A DNA stretch of 64,000 nucleotides from Immersiella caudata (Eukaryota; Ascomycota; Sordariomycetes; Sordariales; Lasiosphaeriaceae). The stretch spans positions 5,766,001-5,830,000 of the forward strand of contig JAULSU010000002.1 in the NCBI GenBank assembly GCA_030512335.1, read 5' to 3'. Below are positions 53,630-64,000 of this stretch, piece after piece. The notes under the pieces were generated by a model. That model did not search any database and had not been told where the DNA came from. It saw only the letters and a program-made list of their open reading frames with translations. Both the position numbers and the translations under genes were made by a program. Position 1 is the first letter of the stretch; each line of letters begins with the position of its first letter.

Positions 53630-55803
53630 ATGGAGGACGGGTCGGTCAGCTACGGTACGCCCACAAACGGCGCATCCCCGGGCGCGAATCCAATTCTCGC
53701 GCAACCCCCACTTCCGGACGTGACCAAGAGCGGTGACCAAAGTGAAGGTAGGATCTTCTCCAGCTCCAGCTTATTCGTAATGCTCACCACCTCAATCGCA
53801 GACGTCCAAATGGGTGACAACTTGGAGCCGACGATCAAGCAGGATAGCACCACGCCTGCGCCTGGTGCCGCTTCAGACAATCCCCTCGACGCGCCCGATG
53901 GCCCCCCGGCCGAGACCGCTGGTCGCGAGGACGAAGAGATGGGCGATGCGCCGAAGCAGGAAACCGCCCAGAACGGCGAGGGTGCCGGTGCCAACGATGG
54001 CGCATCTGAGGTCAAGACTAAGGAGTCGATTGAGAATGCCGCGCGCGAGCACCTAATTTCGCAGACGCACTCCATCGTGCTGCCCAGCTACAGCACCTGG
54101 TTCGACATGAATTCGATCCATAATATCGAGCGCAAGGCACTTCCCGAATTTTTCAACACCAGGAACCGAAGTAAGACACCCGCCGTCTACAAGGACTACC
54201 GCGACTTCATGATCAACACATACCGATTGAATCCCGCCGAGTATCTCACCGTTACTGCCTGCCGGCGCAACTTGGCGGGTGATGTTTGTGCCATTATGCG
54301 TGTTCACAACTTTCTTGAGCAGTGGGGGTTGATCAACTACCAAGTAGGACTGCCCACGGCTGCTTTCTTCTATCATGTGCTGACCAATCGTAGGTTGATG
54401 CCGACCAACGACCGTCTCATGTCGGGCCACCTTTCACCGGCCACTTCAAGATTATCTGCGATACGCCCCGCGGACTTCAGCCATGGCAACCTGCCGCAGA
54501 CCCCGTGCTTGCAGAAGGTAAACCTAACAAGGACACGGAAGCAAAGGCGAGCGCCACCGCAGCCCCCAAGAGCGACCTCAGCCTGGAGGTCGGACGCAAT
54601 ATCTACGAAGCCAGCGCCAAGGTTAAGCAGCTCAACAAGTCGGAGAAGACTAACGGAGAGGCACCCGCCACTAATGGTGTTTCGGGCGATGAGCTTGTCA
54701 AGGCACCAACGGTCAAGGTCAACTGCTATAACTGCGGAGTTGACTGCACCAGAGTTCACTATCACAGCTCGCAGACCGACCCCAACTCCAAGGCGAAATA
54801 CGATCTTTGCCCCAGCTGTTACCTCGAGGGCCGTCTGCCCGCCAACCAAACCGCCTCCCAGTACACTCGAATCGAGAACCCACAATATTCCACCATCCTT
54901 GATCGCGACGCGCCATGGACGGACGCTGAGGTCCTCAAACTCCTGGAGGCTCTGGAGCGCTACGATGAGGACTGGGGTGAAATCGCTGACTTTGTCGGCA
55001 CCAGGACACGTGAGGAGTGCGTTCTTCAGTTCTTGCAGCTTGAGATTGAAGACAAGTACCTTGACGCCGAGAGGCTGGACGCACCTATTGGCTTGCAGAT
55101 GCTGGGCAGCCACGGCGGGCAGCTCCCCTTTAACCAAGCGGATAACCCGGTCATGTCTGTCATCGGCTTCCTGGGCAGTCTTGCAGATCCCGCCAGCACT
55201 GCGGCAGCGGCTGGCAAGTCGGCTGAAGTGCTCAAGCAAGGCCTTCGCGACAGGCTAGAGAAGCGCGGGGTCACCGAGGGAGACGGAAAAGGCAAAGAGA
55301 AGGAAGGTGACTCGATGGAGGTTGACATCAGGCACGACGTCACAACAACCACGACCGTTACCACGACCACAACCACCACTTCGTCCACAACCGCCGCAGT
55401 CAACCTCCCGCTGGCCACTCTCGGAGCTAGGGCTGCCGGTCTTGCCACACACGAGGAGCGCGAGATGACACGCTTGGTATCTGCAGCAGTCAACTCTACG
55501 TTGGAGAAGCTTGAACTGAAGCTCAAGTACTTCAACGAGATGGAGTCGATTCTGCAGGCCGAGAAGCGGGAGCTGGAGCGCGCTCGACAGCAGCTCTTCC
55601 TGGACCGCCTCACATTCAAAAAGCGAGTGCGATCAGTACAGGACGCCTTCAAGGCAGCAGCTGCAGTGGGCGGTGAGCAGGGGAGTCGTTTGGCACAGGA
55701 CGCCCTCATTGACGGCGACCGCATGAGTTTCTACGCTCCACCAGCGGCTGGTTCGGTGCAACCACTCAGTGCAGAAGGACAGATAAAGAGCTACGAGGCC
55801 TAG
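53630..55803 (+). CDS. RSC8: SWI3/RSC8-type chromatin remodelling subunit
   Basis: Three exons, 53630-53747, 53802-54343 and 54394-55803, 689 aa. Domains in order: SWIRM (about 130-225; [20 protein letters not shown]), completed by the 50-nt intron (GTAGGA...CGTAG) that joins GLINYQ to [18 protein letters not shown]; a ZZ-type zinc finger (about 329-372; [12 protein letters not shown]); a SANT domain (about 393-440; [25 protein letters not shown]); and a C-terminal leucine-rich coiled coil (about 585-640). A TTTTT-rich run (about 537-552) comes from an ACC/ACG repeat. These are the marks of SWI3/RSC8/BAF170, the dimeric scaffold of SWI/SNF and RSC remodellers. Intron 1 (54 nt, multiple of 3) has no stop, so its retention would add 18 residues. 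The frame continues openly past the TAG. Confidence 0.94.
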
Positions 55804-56289
55804 GAGGCATCGCAGCCGAATATCCAGCCCATGGATTTCAACGTTGGGCGTCTCAGAGGTGGTGCTTCTCGCGCTACTTCCCCCTTGGGATTCTCTGAGC
55901 AGCAGCATTACCATCACCCCCAGCAGCCTTCTGGTGCCGGTTACCAACAACCCTCCGGTGCTGGTTACCAGGCCCACCTGGGGTATGCAACTGGTGTTCA
56001 AGGACGCCCGCAGACCCAACCCATACCTCACCAGATTTCTCACCGGGCTGTTCAGCAACAGCAGCACTGGGGTTCTTCTAGAATTAATCCAGCCCAGGGC
56101 CTGCTAGGTGGAGCGCAGCAGAGCTTCCTCCCCAACCAAGTTGCCGCTGGCCACCATACCCCCCAGGCTTTCAACCAGGCGTACTCTAACAACCTTCAAC
56201 ATGGAAGCTCGCTTCAGGGCGCTCCGTACGGGCAACCAAGCACCGGGCAGTATGGGGGTGGTGGCTACGGTCGTGGGGGCGTTTGGTAA
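55804..56289 (+). other. In-frame open extension downstream of the RSC8 stop
   Basis: After the RSC8 TAG (55801-55803) the same frame runs a further 161 sense codons to TAA at 56287-56289. The encoded sequence is Gln/Gly/Tyr/Pro-rich, with a short repeat (QQPSGAGY twice) and a GGGGYGRGGVW end, a coding-like low-complexity tail. An internal ATG at 55831 could give a 152-aa protein. It may be a C-terminal tail lost by a point stop, a readthrough product, a sequence error at the TAG, or part of the 3' UTR. I found no in-frame splice that avoids the stop. Confidence 0.45.
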
Positions 56290-57209
56290 TACCCGGTATT
56301 TGGTCTCTGGCGAGGAATGGGCGGCTTTTTCGTCTCTCTTCCTATTTTCATCTCGGCGTACGGTAGGGAGCTATCAACAACGACGGGGTTTCTTTATCTC
56401 TTCTCGTTTGTGCGAGTAAATGCGGTGTATGAAAAGGGAGCCTTTATTGATGTGTATCAAATTATCACTGGCGCCGCGACGGGTCGGCGATCTGGAACAG
56501 GGGCGGTAGGAGGATGGCGGTGATTGTAGTAGCTGTCGTTGTTGTTTGGGTTCGCAAAAGGACAGAGCGAGCGGCATACTGCTAAAACAACATAGTTCTG
56601 TATTCCATGGTTGGTAGAGTACAGAGTTGTTTGACTGCTCGGCGTTGCTGTCGTGCTGTGCTTGTGGATCTGCCCGTGGTCATGTCATCATGTCAGCAGA
56701 CAAGACTTTTTTGACCAGGTTATTGGCATGTGAAATCGGAGAAGTGGGCTCTTCCGCTGCTCCGCTAACCCGCAACGACCCGTGTGCCACATGAGAAGAC
56801 TGGGGGGTGGCTCTGACCTGTCGCAGCGGAGAATTGGCGCCGCTGACTCGGCAAAGCTGCGGCGCTGGGAGGCTAATGACGGCAATTAGCCTCGGCTCGT
56901 CGACGCGGGTTGAGGGAGTCGTTCGGACAAACGCATCCACACTTGAGAACTCGGGGAATTGGAGATACGACGCGCGCAATCCACCATTCCTGGTTGAAAA
57001 AGTACCTAGGCTCGTGCTACCGTGTGGGCCGTGAAAGGAGAGTCCTGCACTGTACAGCAACACCCGCGGCTTCTTCAGGGTCCATTGGACTCTCATCTGC
57101 CTCTGGTCGCCTCCCGCGCCTCCCTCGCTCGCGACTCGCCCACACATCCCATCCTCCCTCTCCGGAGTTGCGATACCCACACCACTTAAGAGAACGAGCA
57201 GTCCTAGGG
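56290..57209. other. Intergenic, promoter of CAT2
   Basis: 3' flank of RSC8 and promoter of CAT2. CCTCGG at 56890-56895 is 315 bases before the CAT2 ATG. No gene supported; the minus-strand ORF 57228-56680 has no family content. Confidence 0.5.
56890..56895 (+). promoter_or_regulatory. CCTCGG fatty-acid response core upstream of CAT2
   Basis: CCTCGG is the core bound by the fungal fatty-acid regulators FarA/FarB (CTF1). One copy is weak evidence, because the hexamer is expected by chance about once per 2 kb on either strand. It gains interest because ETF-alpha also has one. Confidence 0.35.
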
Positions 57210-59292
57210 ATGTTTGCCGCGATCGCAAGGACAGAGGCTCGGTCTCCCGCTCTTAGAAACCTCTTCCGCCAGACGAAAACCCCGCTGGTTTGTGCCCTCC
57301 CTTCCTTGCGCCGGATCGGATTCGGCGATTCGGCGACTTCGGTGAGCTGACGGAATTCCCGCAGAGAACTCCGGTATTCATGGCCGCCACAGGCAGACGG
57401 AGCAACAGCTCCCTCCCGGCGGGCTACGTCGAGGATAAGTCCAAGGGGCCGATGCTGCGATTCCAGGAGTCGCTGCCCCGCCTCCCCGTGCCAACGCTAG
57501 AGGAGACGGCGTCTCGCTACCTCACGTCGCTCAAGCCTCTGCTTTCCCAGACCGAGCTCGCCGCCAGCACAAAGGCCGTCGAGGAGTTCATCGCTCCCAA
57601 TGGCCCCGGCCGCAAGCTCCAGGAGAAGCTGGTCGCCCGCCGCGAGGACCCCAAGATCGAGAACTGGATGTACGAGTGGTGGAACGACGCAGCCTACCTC
57701 AGCTACCGTGACCCCGTTGTGCCCTACGTCAGCTACTTTTATTCGCACCGCGATGACCGTCGCCGACGTGACCCGGCCAAGCGCGCCGCCGCCATCACTA
57801 CGGCCGCCCTCGAGTTCAAGAAGCAGGTCGATCTCGGCACCCTCGAGCCCGAGTACATGAAGAAGCTGCCCATCTGCATGGACAGCTACAAGTGGATGTT
57901 CAACGCCAGCCGTGTTGCCGCGAAGCCCGCCGACTACCCGGTAAAATTCGACCCAAACCAGCACAAGCACATCTTGGTCATCCGCAAGAACCAGTTCTTC
58001 AAAGTCACCCACGAGGTTGGCAGCGAGCAGCTTACCACCGCCGAGCTGGAGCAGGCCTTCAGGCGGGTGTACGAGCTGGCCAACTCCCAGCGCGCCCCCG
58101 CAGTTGGAGCTCTGACGTCGGAGAACCGCGATGTGTGGACTGATGCGCGCGCAGTGCTGTTGAGCGCCGATCCCTCCAACGCCAAGGCCCTGGAGGCGGT
58201 TGAGTCGGCATCATTCGTTGTGTGCCTCGACGACGCCGCGCCCGTCACGCTCGAGGAGCGCGCGCACGCATACTGGCACGGCGATGGCCAGAACCGGTGG
58301 TATGACAAGCCGCTCCAGTTTATCATCAACGACAATGGCACCTCCGGCTTCATGGGCGAGCACAGCATGATGGACGGCACCCCCACGCACAGGCTCAACG
58401 ACTACGTCAACGATGTCATCTTCAACAACAAGCTCGATTTCTCTAGCCCCGAGGTCCGCTCCAATCTGCCCGAGCCGCAGGCTGTTCGCTTCGTCGTTAC
58501 CAAGGAGGTGCAGGCTGAGATTGACCGCGCTGTCAAGGACTTCAACGACGTCATTGGCCAGCATGAGCTCGCTGTTCAGTCGTATCAAGGTTACGGAAAG
58601 GGGCTTATCAAAAAGTTCCGCTGTTCGCCTGATGCCTACGTCCAAATGATCATCCAGCTCGCCTACCACAAGATGTACGGCAAGAACCGCCCTACCTACG
58701 AGTCTGCTGCGACCCGCCGCTTCAAGCAAGGCCGTACCGAGACGTGCCGAACGGTCTCCGAGGCCAGCGTCGCCTGGTGCAACGCCATGGCCAATGCCGA
58801 GACCGACGACAAGACTCGCGTCGACCTCTTTCGCAAGGCCATCGACTCCCACCTCGAGTACATTGGCGCTGCCTCCGACGGGAAGGGCGTCGATCGTCAC
58901 CTGTTCGGTCTTAAGCGCTTGCTCGAGCCCGGTCAGGACGTCCCTGCGCTCTACAAGGATCCTGCCTACGCCTACTCTTGCTCGTGGTACCTCTCCACCA
59001 GCCAGCTGAGCTCCGAGTTCTTCAACGGCTATGGGTGGAGCCAGGTTATCGATGGTGGGTTTGGCATTGCCTACATGATCAACGAGAACAAGTGAGTCTA
59101 TCAAGCCCCCCCCCCCCCTTTTTTTTTTTTTTTTTTTGCAACGAACAACATGCTAACATATACAGCCTCAACTTTAACATCGTTTCCAAAGGCCAGGGCA
59201 GCAACAAGATGAGCCACTACATCGCCGAAGCCGCCAGCGACATGCGCGACCTCCTCATGCCCACCATCAAAGTCCCCAAGGCCAAGCTGTAA
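57210..59292 (+). CDS. CAT2: Carnitine O-acetyltransferase, mitochondrial/peroxisomal
   Basis: Three exons, 57210-57287, 57365-59091 and 59166-59292, 643 aa. Exon 1 encodes a basic presequence (MFAAIARTEARSPALRNLFR) and joins to RTPVFMAATGRR through a 77-nt intron with a CTGAC branch point. The body is a full carnitine acyltransferase: LPRLPVPTLEETASRYL, DPVVPYVSYFYSH, the catalytic histidine in GEHSMMDGTP (about H359), and the carnitine/CoA-site region near YGWSQVIDGGFGIAY. The C-terminus AKL is a PTS1 peroxisomal signal. The enzyme moves acetyl groups between CoA and carnitine so that acetyl units can leave peroxisomes and enter mitochondria. An internal ATG (57380, MAATGRR) would remove the presequence and give the peroxisomal form. 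Intron 2 contains long C and T runs. Confidence 0.96.
59107..59139 (+). repeat. Poly-C / poly-T tract in CAT2 intron 2
   Basis: About 12 C followed by about 20 T inside the 74-nt intron, upstream of the branch site. It is probably prone to length variation and sequencing error; it lies outside the coding sequence. Confidence 0.8.
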
Positions 59293-60474
59293 ACAACCCG
59301 CCCTCCTCACATTCTATCCCCCGCTGAAAAAGGGGCACCGACCACCAGCTAGAAGAAATAAACCGCTTATAGACATCACTCATCAATTCCCTTGGCTAGG
59401 AAAGAATATCCATCTGGGAGGGGAGTGGCTGATCTATTGCCCATGTTGTTTGTTGATGGATGGCGAGGCGCGAAGAGTTGTTTCATAGACCGATACTGCA
59501 GCATTTATCTGCCTGTCTTTGTCTTGTCATTGCCATGGCGAGTGTTGTTAGCTTAGCTTAGTTAGCATTGTTGTATAGTACCGGGAATGAAGAGCATTGG
59601 TGAATGTTGATACTCGAGAGTCATGAGGGGAAGTAGTGCGAATTCGGAGGTCTTGCAGCTCGTGTGATGAATGCAGTTTAAATGTGGGGTGAAACACGTT
59701 TAAACGTGGTTTGGGCATGGTTTGGACCCGCTTCGGACGTGGTTCACATGCGGTTTAGGAACAGTTTGGTATCGTTCGGGAAACATCCTTAGAGTGGGTG
59801 AGTTTGAGGTAGTTTTAGCATGGCTTGAGCATATACGCCACAGACTTTGGGGTCTCGATGGTAATTGTGGGCTTTCTGTCATTATTTAGAGACAATAATT
59901 ATGACCAGTGTATAAAGCCTGTCGGAAGCGGGCCTGAAGCATGGGTATATCCCGTTGAAGCCCCCAAAGAGATCCTGTTCGATCCTGGTTCTAACCCCGT
60001 CATGATATTTTGGGAGAACCCTTTAATGTAGAGTTTAACTTGGCTCCCGGCTCGAGCCCCAATGGCTGAAAAACAACAAACTTGAACAAACCAACTTGGC
60101 GGGCAGTCATTGTCAAGCGCCAAACCCGCTTCAGCACTTCAATGCACATAATCTGTCCCTGATCAGAGCTCGATTCAATAAAACAAGGCAGCACCTCTAT
60201 CAGAGTACGCCATACACCAAAAGTGTATCTACTACTCTTACAGAAACCCCCTTCCTCCCCCCATTCCTTTCCCTGCTATGTGGCGGTAGCCCAAAGCTTC
60301 CCTATGCTGGATAACCATTCCCTGGAAACATATCCGTGGGGGTGTTTTCTCCTCTTTTCTCCTCTTCCCCTTTTCTCTTCAGCAAAGTAATTACTTCCGC
60401 CTCGAGGACTCATCCCCGTCTTTCAAGAAGCTCTTGGATTTGTCATCGTCCAAGTCATGACCCCCTCAGAAAGC
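59293..60474. other. Convergent 3' intergenic region with degenerate short repeats
   Basis: Lies between the stops of CAT2 and NMA111. Holds a degenerate repeat of a 13-base unit (59674-59780). No gene supported. Confidence 0.5.
59674..59780. repeat. Degenerate ~13-bp tandem repeats (TGGTTTGG core)
   Basis: Units such as ACGTGGTTTGGGC, ATGGTTTGGACCC, ATGCGGTTTAGGA and ACAGTTTGGTATC follow one another with substitutions and one irregular spacer. It looks like an old minisatellite. Confidence 0.45.
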
Positions 60475-63400
60475 TTACGCATCGGTAACCCCGACGTCCA
60501 CATCCATTTCTGTGCTGTCCTCAATGCCAGCCGACATGACTCCATCTTGGCCCTCCCCCTCAATGCTCTTGCCGCCTTCGTAGGTGACTCTGCGCCAGCC
60601 GCACTCCTCGTTCGGGTCCTTGATGAGTTCTACTGTCGGGAAGTAGTGCTCGTTCTTCTTCATCGTCACCACCCACGGGACGCTGTCGAAGGTCATGGCG
60701 CGGAGGCGGAAGTCTATTGGGCGGTGAGCAATCCATATCCACACAAAGAACGGAGAGAAGCGAACTTACAAGTATTGTCCGGAATCTTGACCACGGCGGC
60801 AATGAACGACTCAAGATCCGGCGTGGGCTTGCCATTCACATGGGTGATGAAGTTGGTTGGAGCCAAGCCGTACTGATAGGCCGGAGAACCCCTAGTCCGC
60901 GCGGATACATAGACCTCACTGAAGAGCTTGCTGATCTGCTGCCTGACGGCGTGGTGTGGTCGGTGAAGGATAGCACCACAGAAAGACACAGCGTGGCTGG
61001 TCTCAACGTCGTGAGCCGCAACAGTAGGAAGTTTGAGGTGCAGCTCCTGGCAGTCGCGGACGATGGTGGCATCAAGCACCTCATGCGAGTACATGACATC
61101 CAGCTCCGAGATCTTGGTGATGAGCTTATCCTTGAGCGTCAAAAGAATATCGCCCTCGAGGAGAGCATCACCCTCCTGCTCCTCCCGCTCAAAGGTACGC
61201 TTGGTCACCATGAAGAGTTGATGGTGTGCCGTGTTGGCGAGCGAGACCTTCTGAATCCACTCTTCCGACACGCCCATGAGTCTTGCCTGAGACATCTGGA
61301 TAGCGCGGAATTCGACGGATAGCATGCGAAGCTTCGGCACGATGCCCTGCTGGATCTGAGAGATGACAGGCATGATAGTCGGCGTGGCAAGACCCAAATG
61401 ATACTCTTCGTCCCGATGGGTCGATGGTGAGCGCTCACCGAGGTATGTCAGCCATAGAGCCTGGACAGTGCCGTCCTGCGCAACGAGGACGCCGCTGCCA
61501 CATTGCCCGCTAAGGCTGGTGTCTACAGTGATGGCGTCAACGTTGACGGCACGGTATCTGGGTGCGCCGGAGTTTGCCGGGATGGTGACGGCAAAGATCT
61601 CGGTGACGGTGGTCGCGGCGTGCACGATGCGCCCAATTCTGTTGTACCCTATAAAGTATGTTGAGGCACCCTGTGTGATCTCCTCCGTGCTGAGCTTTGC
61701 GCTGAGGACAGGGGCGTCCACAAGCTTGGGATCGTATTGGATGATGGCATAGTTCTGCAGAGGGTGAAGGAACACAACCTTGCCCTCAACAACGATCGAG
61801 TCGGCAATGGTGATGGAGATATCGCAGAGATCGTAGGGGACGATGGCCCGCGAGATGATCACCAAGCCCTTCTCCGCGTCGATGACCAGTCCCATGCCCC
61901 ACTTCCGGTTCTTCGGGAACCCGTCGAGCTTGACCGGCATCGTGCAGTTGACATGAACGAAGCTTCGTACGAGCTCTGCAACCGCTGGGTGTGATGTGTG
62001 CTCGAGCTGGATGAAGGCGGCCTTTCTCGGAACTGGCGGCACAGGAGGCAGAGCATCCGCAAGGTTGGAGAAATCCCACAAGCCTGTCTCGTCGTTTCTT
62101 ACTGCCAACTTCATCTTCTTTTGCCAGTGTCTGTCGACATAGATGATGGTTGTGTTGAGGGTGTGGAGATCGCGCAGGTGCTTGTAGGTGACAACCACAC
62201 GCGCCTTGTCCGGAATGTTCTTGACGATATCGATAAAGGTCTCCAGATCGGGCGTCTTTTTGTGGTCGATACTCTGAATGAGCCACCCGTTATCTGCATT
62301 GTCGACTCGAAAAGATCCCCCAGCCTCGCAGACGTAGACGCCCTTGCAAGCAACACCGTAGAGACGGGCTTGCTGGTAGGAGAGGCTGTGGAAGCTACCG
62401 CCCGAGACCGAGACAAAGCGATCTGGCGTGATGGCGTGGAGGTCTCCAACCTTGATCTCCACCTCAACCTCTTCGCCACCTCGGAGAAGGAGAAGCTTGA
62501 CGGTGCCACCCACGCTCGAGTCGAGGATGTCGTCCAGACGAATGAACTGTGTGAGCAACTCCCCGTTGACCTTTATCAGCACGTCGCCCTCTTCGATGTG
62601 TTTATGCGACGGCCCCTCGGGCAGAACAATCTCGGCGACCAGCATGTTGGTCTCCTTGGGGAACGCCTTTCTCATCTGGGCCTCCCACTCTGGCGTGAGT
62701 CCCAATCGGCGGCACTCGTCAAAGGGCTTCAGCAAGAACTGGCACTGGATATCACCTCGAGTGATCGGCTTCCCCTCCTGCAGGCACTTTAACGCGCGAA
62801 GGGGCCTATCAAGCGGCAAGAAATAATCGGTGGAAGCGCCGTCTGCTCTGCCACCAGCCTGCAAGGCGACGGCGTACCCATCAATGTTCACGACAGGACT
62901 GCCAGAACTACCACCGCTCGCAGCAGCACTGGCTTGATAGTAGCATGTGTTGAAATCGCTGTATCCGTCCCCGTACTCGGGAGCGTTACGGTCCAATCTG
63001 CTGATGACGCCAGACAGAATGCTCAGCTTCTCTCCAGCATCGTTACCCACGACTCGGATCTCCACACCAACCTTGGCGAGGTCTGGTCTGAGCGGGAGGG
63101 ACGCGACTGGCATGTACTTGATCGCCTTGGGGTCGAACTTGAGGATGCCGAAGTCGTGGACGGGATCGCGATAGACGGGGTAGGCATCGACTTCTTCGTG
63201 GTTGTCGAACACGCAGTAGCCCCAGAACGGACCCGAGCCCACAACGTGGCGGTTCGTCAGGATGTAGCCTCGTTCGGCGTCGACGACGAAACCGGTGGCT
63301 TCGCTCGTCAGGGCGGGGTCGGTATCGAAGGAGCAGGTCTGGCAGAAGCGGATCGAGACGACGTTGCGGACGACGCTCTCTATGGTCGCCTGCCACTCGG

Positions 63401-63611
63401 CTGTGTCGGGGCCGGTGGGGAGCAAGGCTTGGAGCCTGGTGTCATCGAACTCGTCGTACTCGCCCTCGAAGTCGTCGTGGGTCTCGGGGGTGTTCTCGCC
63501 GCCGGAGGAGAGGTCGCCGTTTGGGCGCAAGTGCTTGGGATGGCGCGCATCAATGGCGTGATGGGGGGGCTCTTTGCGCTTGGAGCGAGGCGTGGCATTG
63601 GGGCCGTTCAT
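60475..63611 (-). CDS. NMA111: Nma111 HtrA-like serine protease
   Basis: Two exons on the minus strand: 63611-60770 and 60713-60475, 1026 aa from [16 protein letters not shown]. The intron (GTAAGT...AATAG, 56 nt) joins KIPDNT to [10 protein letters not shown]. The first trypsin-like domain has the catalytic triad: H122 in TNRHVV, D153 in HDFGIL, S236 in [11 protein letters not shown] domains follow, then a second, degenerate protease-like domain and further PDZ-like segments, the duplicated architecture unique to fungal Nma111. A basic RSKRK near the start fits a nuclear localisation signal. Yeast Nma111 is a nuclear HtrA family protease with a pro-apoptotic role. The frame is open upstream to an ATG at 63863, which adds 84 residues resembling a mitochondrial presequence (1110 aa in total). 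Confidence 0.94.
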
Positions 63612-63863
63612 GGCTGCGGTCGACTGCGTCGGCGTCGGCGTCGGCGTCAACAATGGGGTGTTCGCAGAGGAGAAAGACCGGCAGTAAAAGGCAGAAAGGT
63701 GCCCGGAGATGTAGGCGTGGGCGGTGGGACGGTGCGGCGCGGAGCGGGTTTGGTTGCCAAAAGCGATCCGACCGAGGGTTCGGGACGGGGCGACAAAGTG
63801 TGCAGAGGTGGGCGCGGTTGCTGTGGTGCGCAATCTCCGGCTGAGAAGGAGCGCTGGCCGCAT
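63612..63863 (-). other. Possible N-terminal extension of NMA111 (mitochondrial-like)
   Basis: A continuous in-frame stretch from ATG at 63863, immediately preceded by TGA, to the canonical Nma111 start. Its 84 codons have nine arginines and no Asp or Glu, with an LLLSRRLRT start and an RSFSS stretch near residue 62, features of a cleavable mitochondrial presequence. A (GTCGGC)n-type repeat encodes a TPTPTP run just before the inner ATG. It is either an alternative N-terminus or open 5' UTR. Confidence 0.5.
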
Positions 63864-64000
63864 TCAAGGTGCCAGTGATGGACTCAGGATGGTATCGCTC
63901 AACCAGTCCCGCGGCGCGACAGATGGGCGAAATAGAAAGAAGGATGTCGGCGACACAGAAAAAAGCCGTCGTGCCAAGAGGTGTGAGCATTCGCGCCTCA

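Noticed and set aside
55672..55827. Alternative splice (GTGAGC donor at 55673) skipping the RSC8 TAG
   Set aside because: Both nearby acceptors (ending at 55815 and 55827) put the downstream tail out of frame.
55831..56289. Separate 152-aa gene starting at the internal ATG
   Set aside because: It shares the RSC8 frame and follows its stop by 27 bases, so an extension or 3' UTR is likelier than a new gene.
57342..57364. GTGAGC donor for CAT2 intron 1
   Set aside because: It would leave a 23-nt intron, too short to splice. The GTTTGT donor at 57288 gives 77 nt with a CTGAC branch point and the right frame.
1..64000. Secondary-metabolite cluster, CRISPR array, tRNA or rRNA genes, viral insert
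   Set aside because: No PKS, NRPS or terpene synthase, no spaced repeats, no convincing A/B-box tRNA fold, and no viral reading frames were seen on either strand.

Overview
The window is nuclear DNA from a filamentous ascomycete (Pezizomycotina, most likely Sordariomycetes). The evidence is intron-bearing housekeeping genes on both strands, short introns (about 48-111 nt) with GTRNGT-type donors, CTRAC-like branch sites and YAG acceptors, and fungal-type members of many families. I see no bacterial, viral or organellar genes and no secondary-metabolite cluster. Exon coordinates were worked out by hand from splice signals, frame continuity and remembered family conservation. No search was run.

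Layout. The left end carries the 3' part of IST1 (ESCRT-III regulator), a two-zinc-knuckle protein, AP-2 sigma (aps2, minus), a nodulin-like/MCH1-type MFS transporter (minus) and a SERINC/TMS1 membrane protein (plus). A gene-poor stretch follows (about 11.1-15.6 kb), holding one TATA-driven small ORF. Next come cystathionine beta-lyase (minus), the mitochondrial outer-membrane AAA extractase Msp1 (minus), a 236-bp inverted-repeat element resembling a MITE, the monopolin subunit Pcs1/Csm1 (plus) and the GPI inositol-deacylase BST1 (minus). After 2.7 kb without genes come a single-pass membrane protein (minus), a divergent Hsp70-like ATPase (minus), a long coiled-coil protein (plus), a multi-pass membrane protein with a disordered tail (plus), an unrecognised 746-aa protein (plus), the mismatch-repair protein Pms1 (plus) and another multi-pass membrane protein (minus). 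The right end has adrenodoxin/ferredoxin reductase ARH1 (plus), ETF-alpha (minus), the SWI3/RSC8 chromatin-remodelling subunit (plus), carnitine acetyltransferase CAT2 (plus) and the HtrA-like protease Nma111 (minus).

How genes relate. These are independent transcription units, not an operon. Several serve mitochondria or peroxisomes: Msp1, ARH1, ETF-alpha, CAT2 (with a presequence and a C-terminal AKL), and possibly an Nma111 isoform with an acid-free N-terminal extension. ETF-alpha and CAT2 both act in fatty-acid catabolism, and both have a CCTCGG core (the fungal FarA/FarB/CTF1-type site) upstream. Pms1 has an MluI cell-cycle box about 145 bp upstream of its start, and Pcs1 has an adjacent CGCGAAA plus GTAAACA pair.

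Most unusual signals: (1) abrupt switches of the preferred wobble base from C to G along the coding strand, often near gene 3' ends, in at least seven genes; (2) a 162-codon open frame directly continuing RSC8 after a single TAG; (3) the mitochondrial-like extension on Nma111; (4) the MITE-like inverted repeat; (5) the TATA-driven small ORF whose frame stays open far beyond its one stop.
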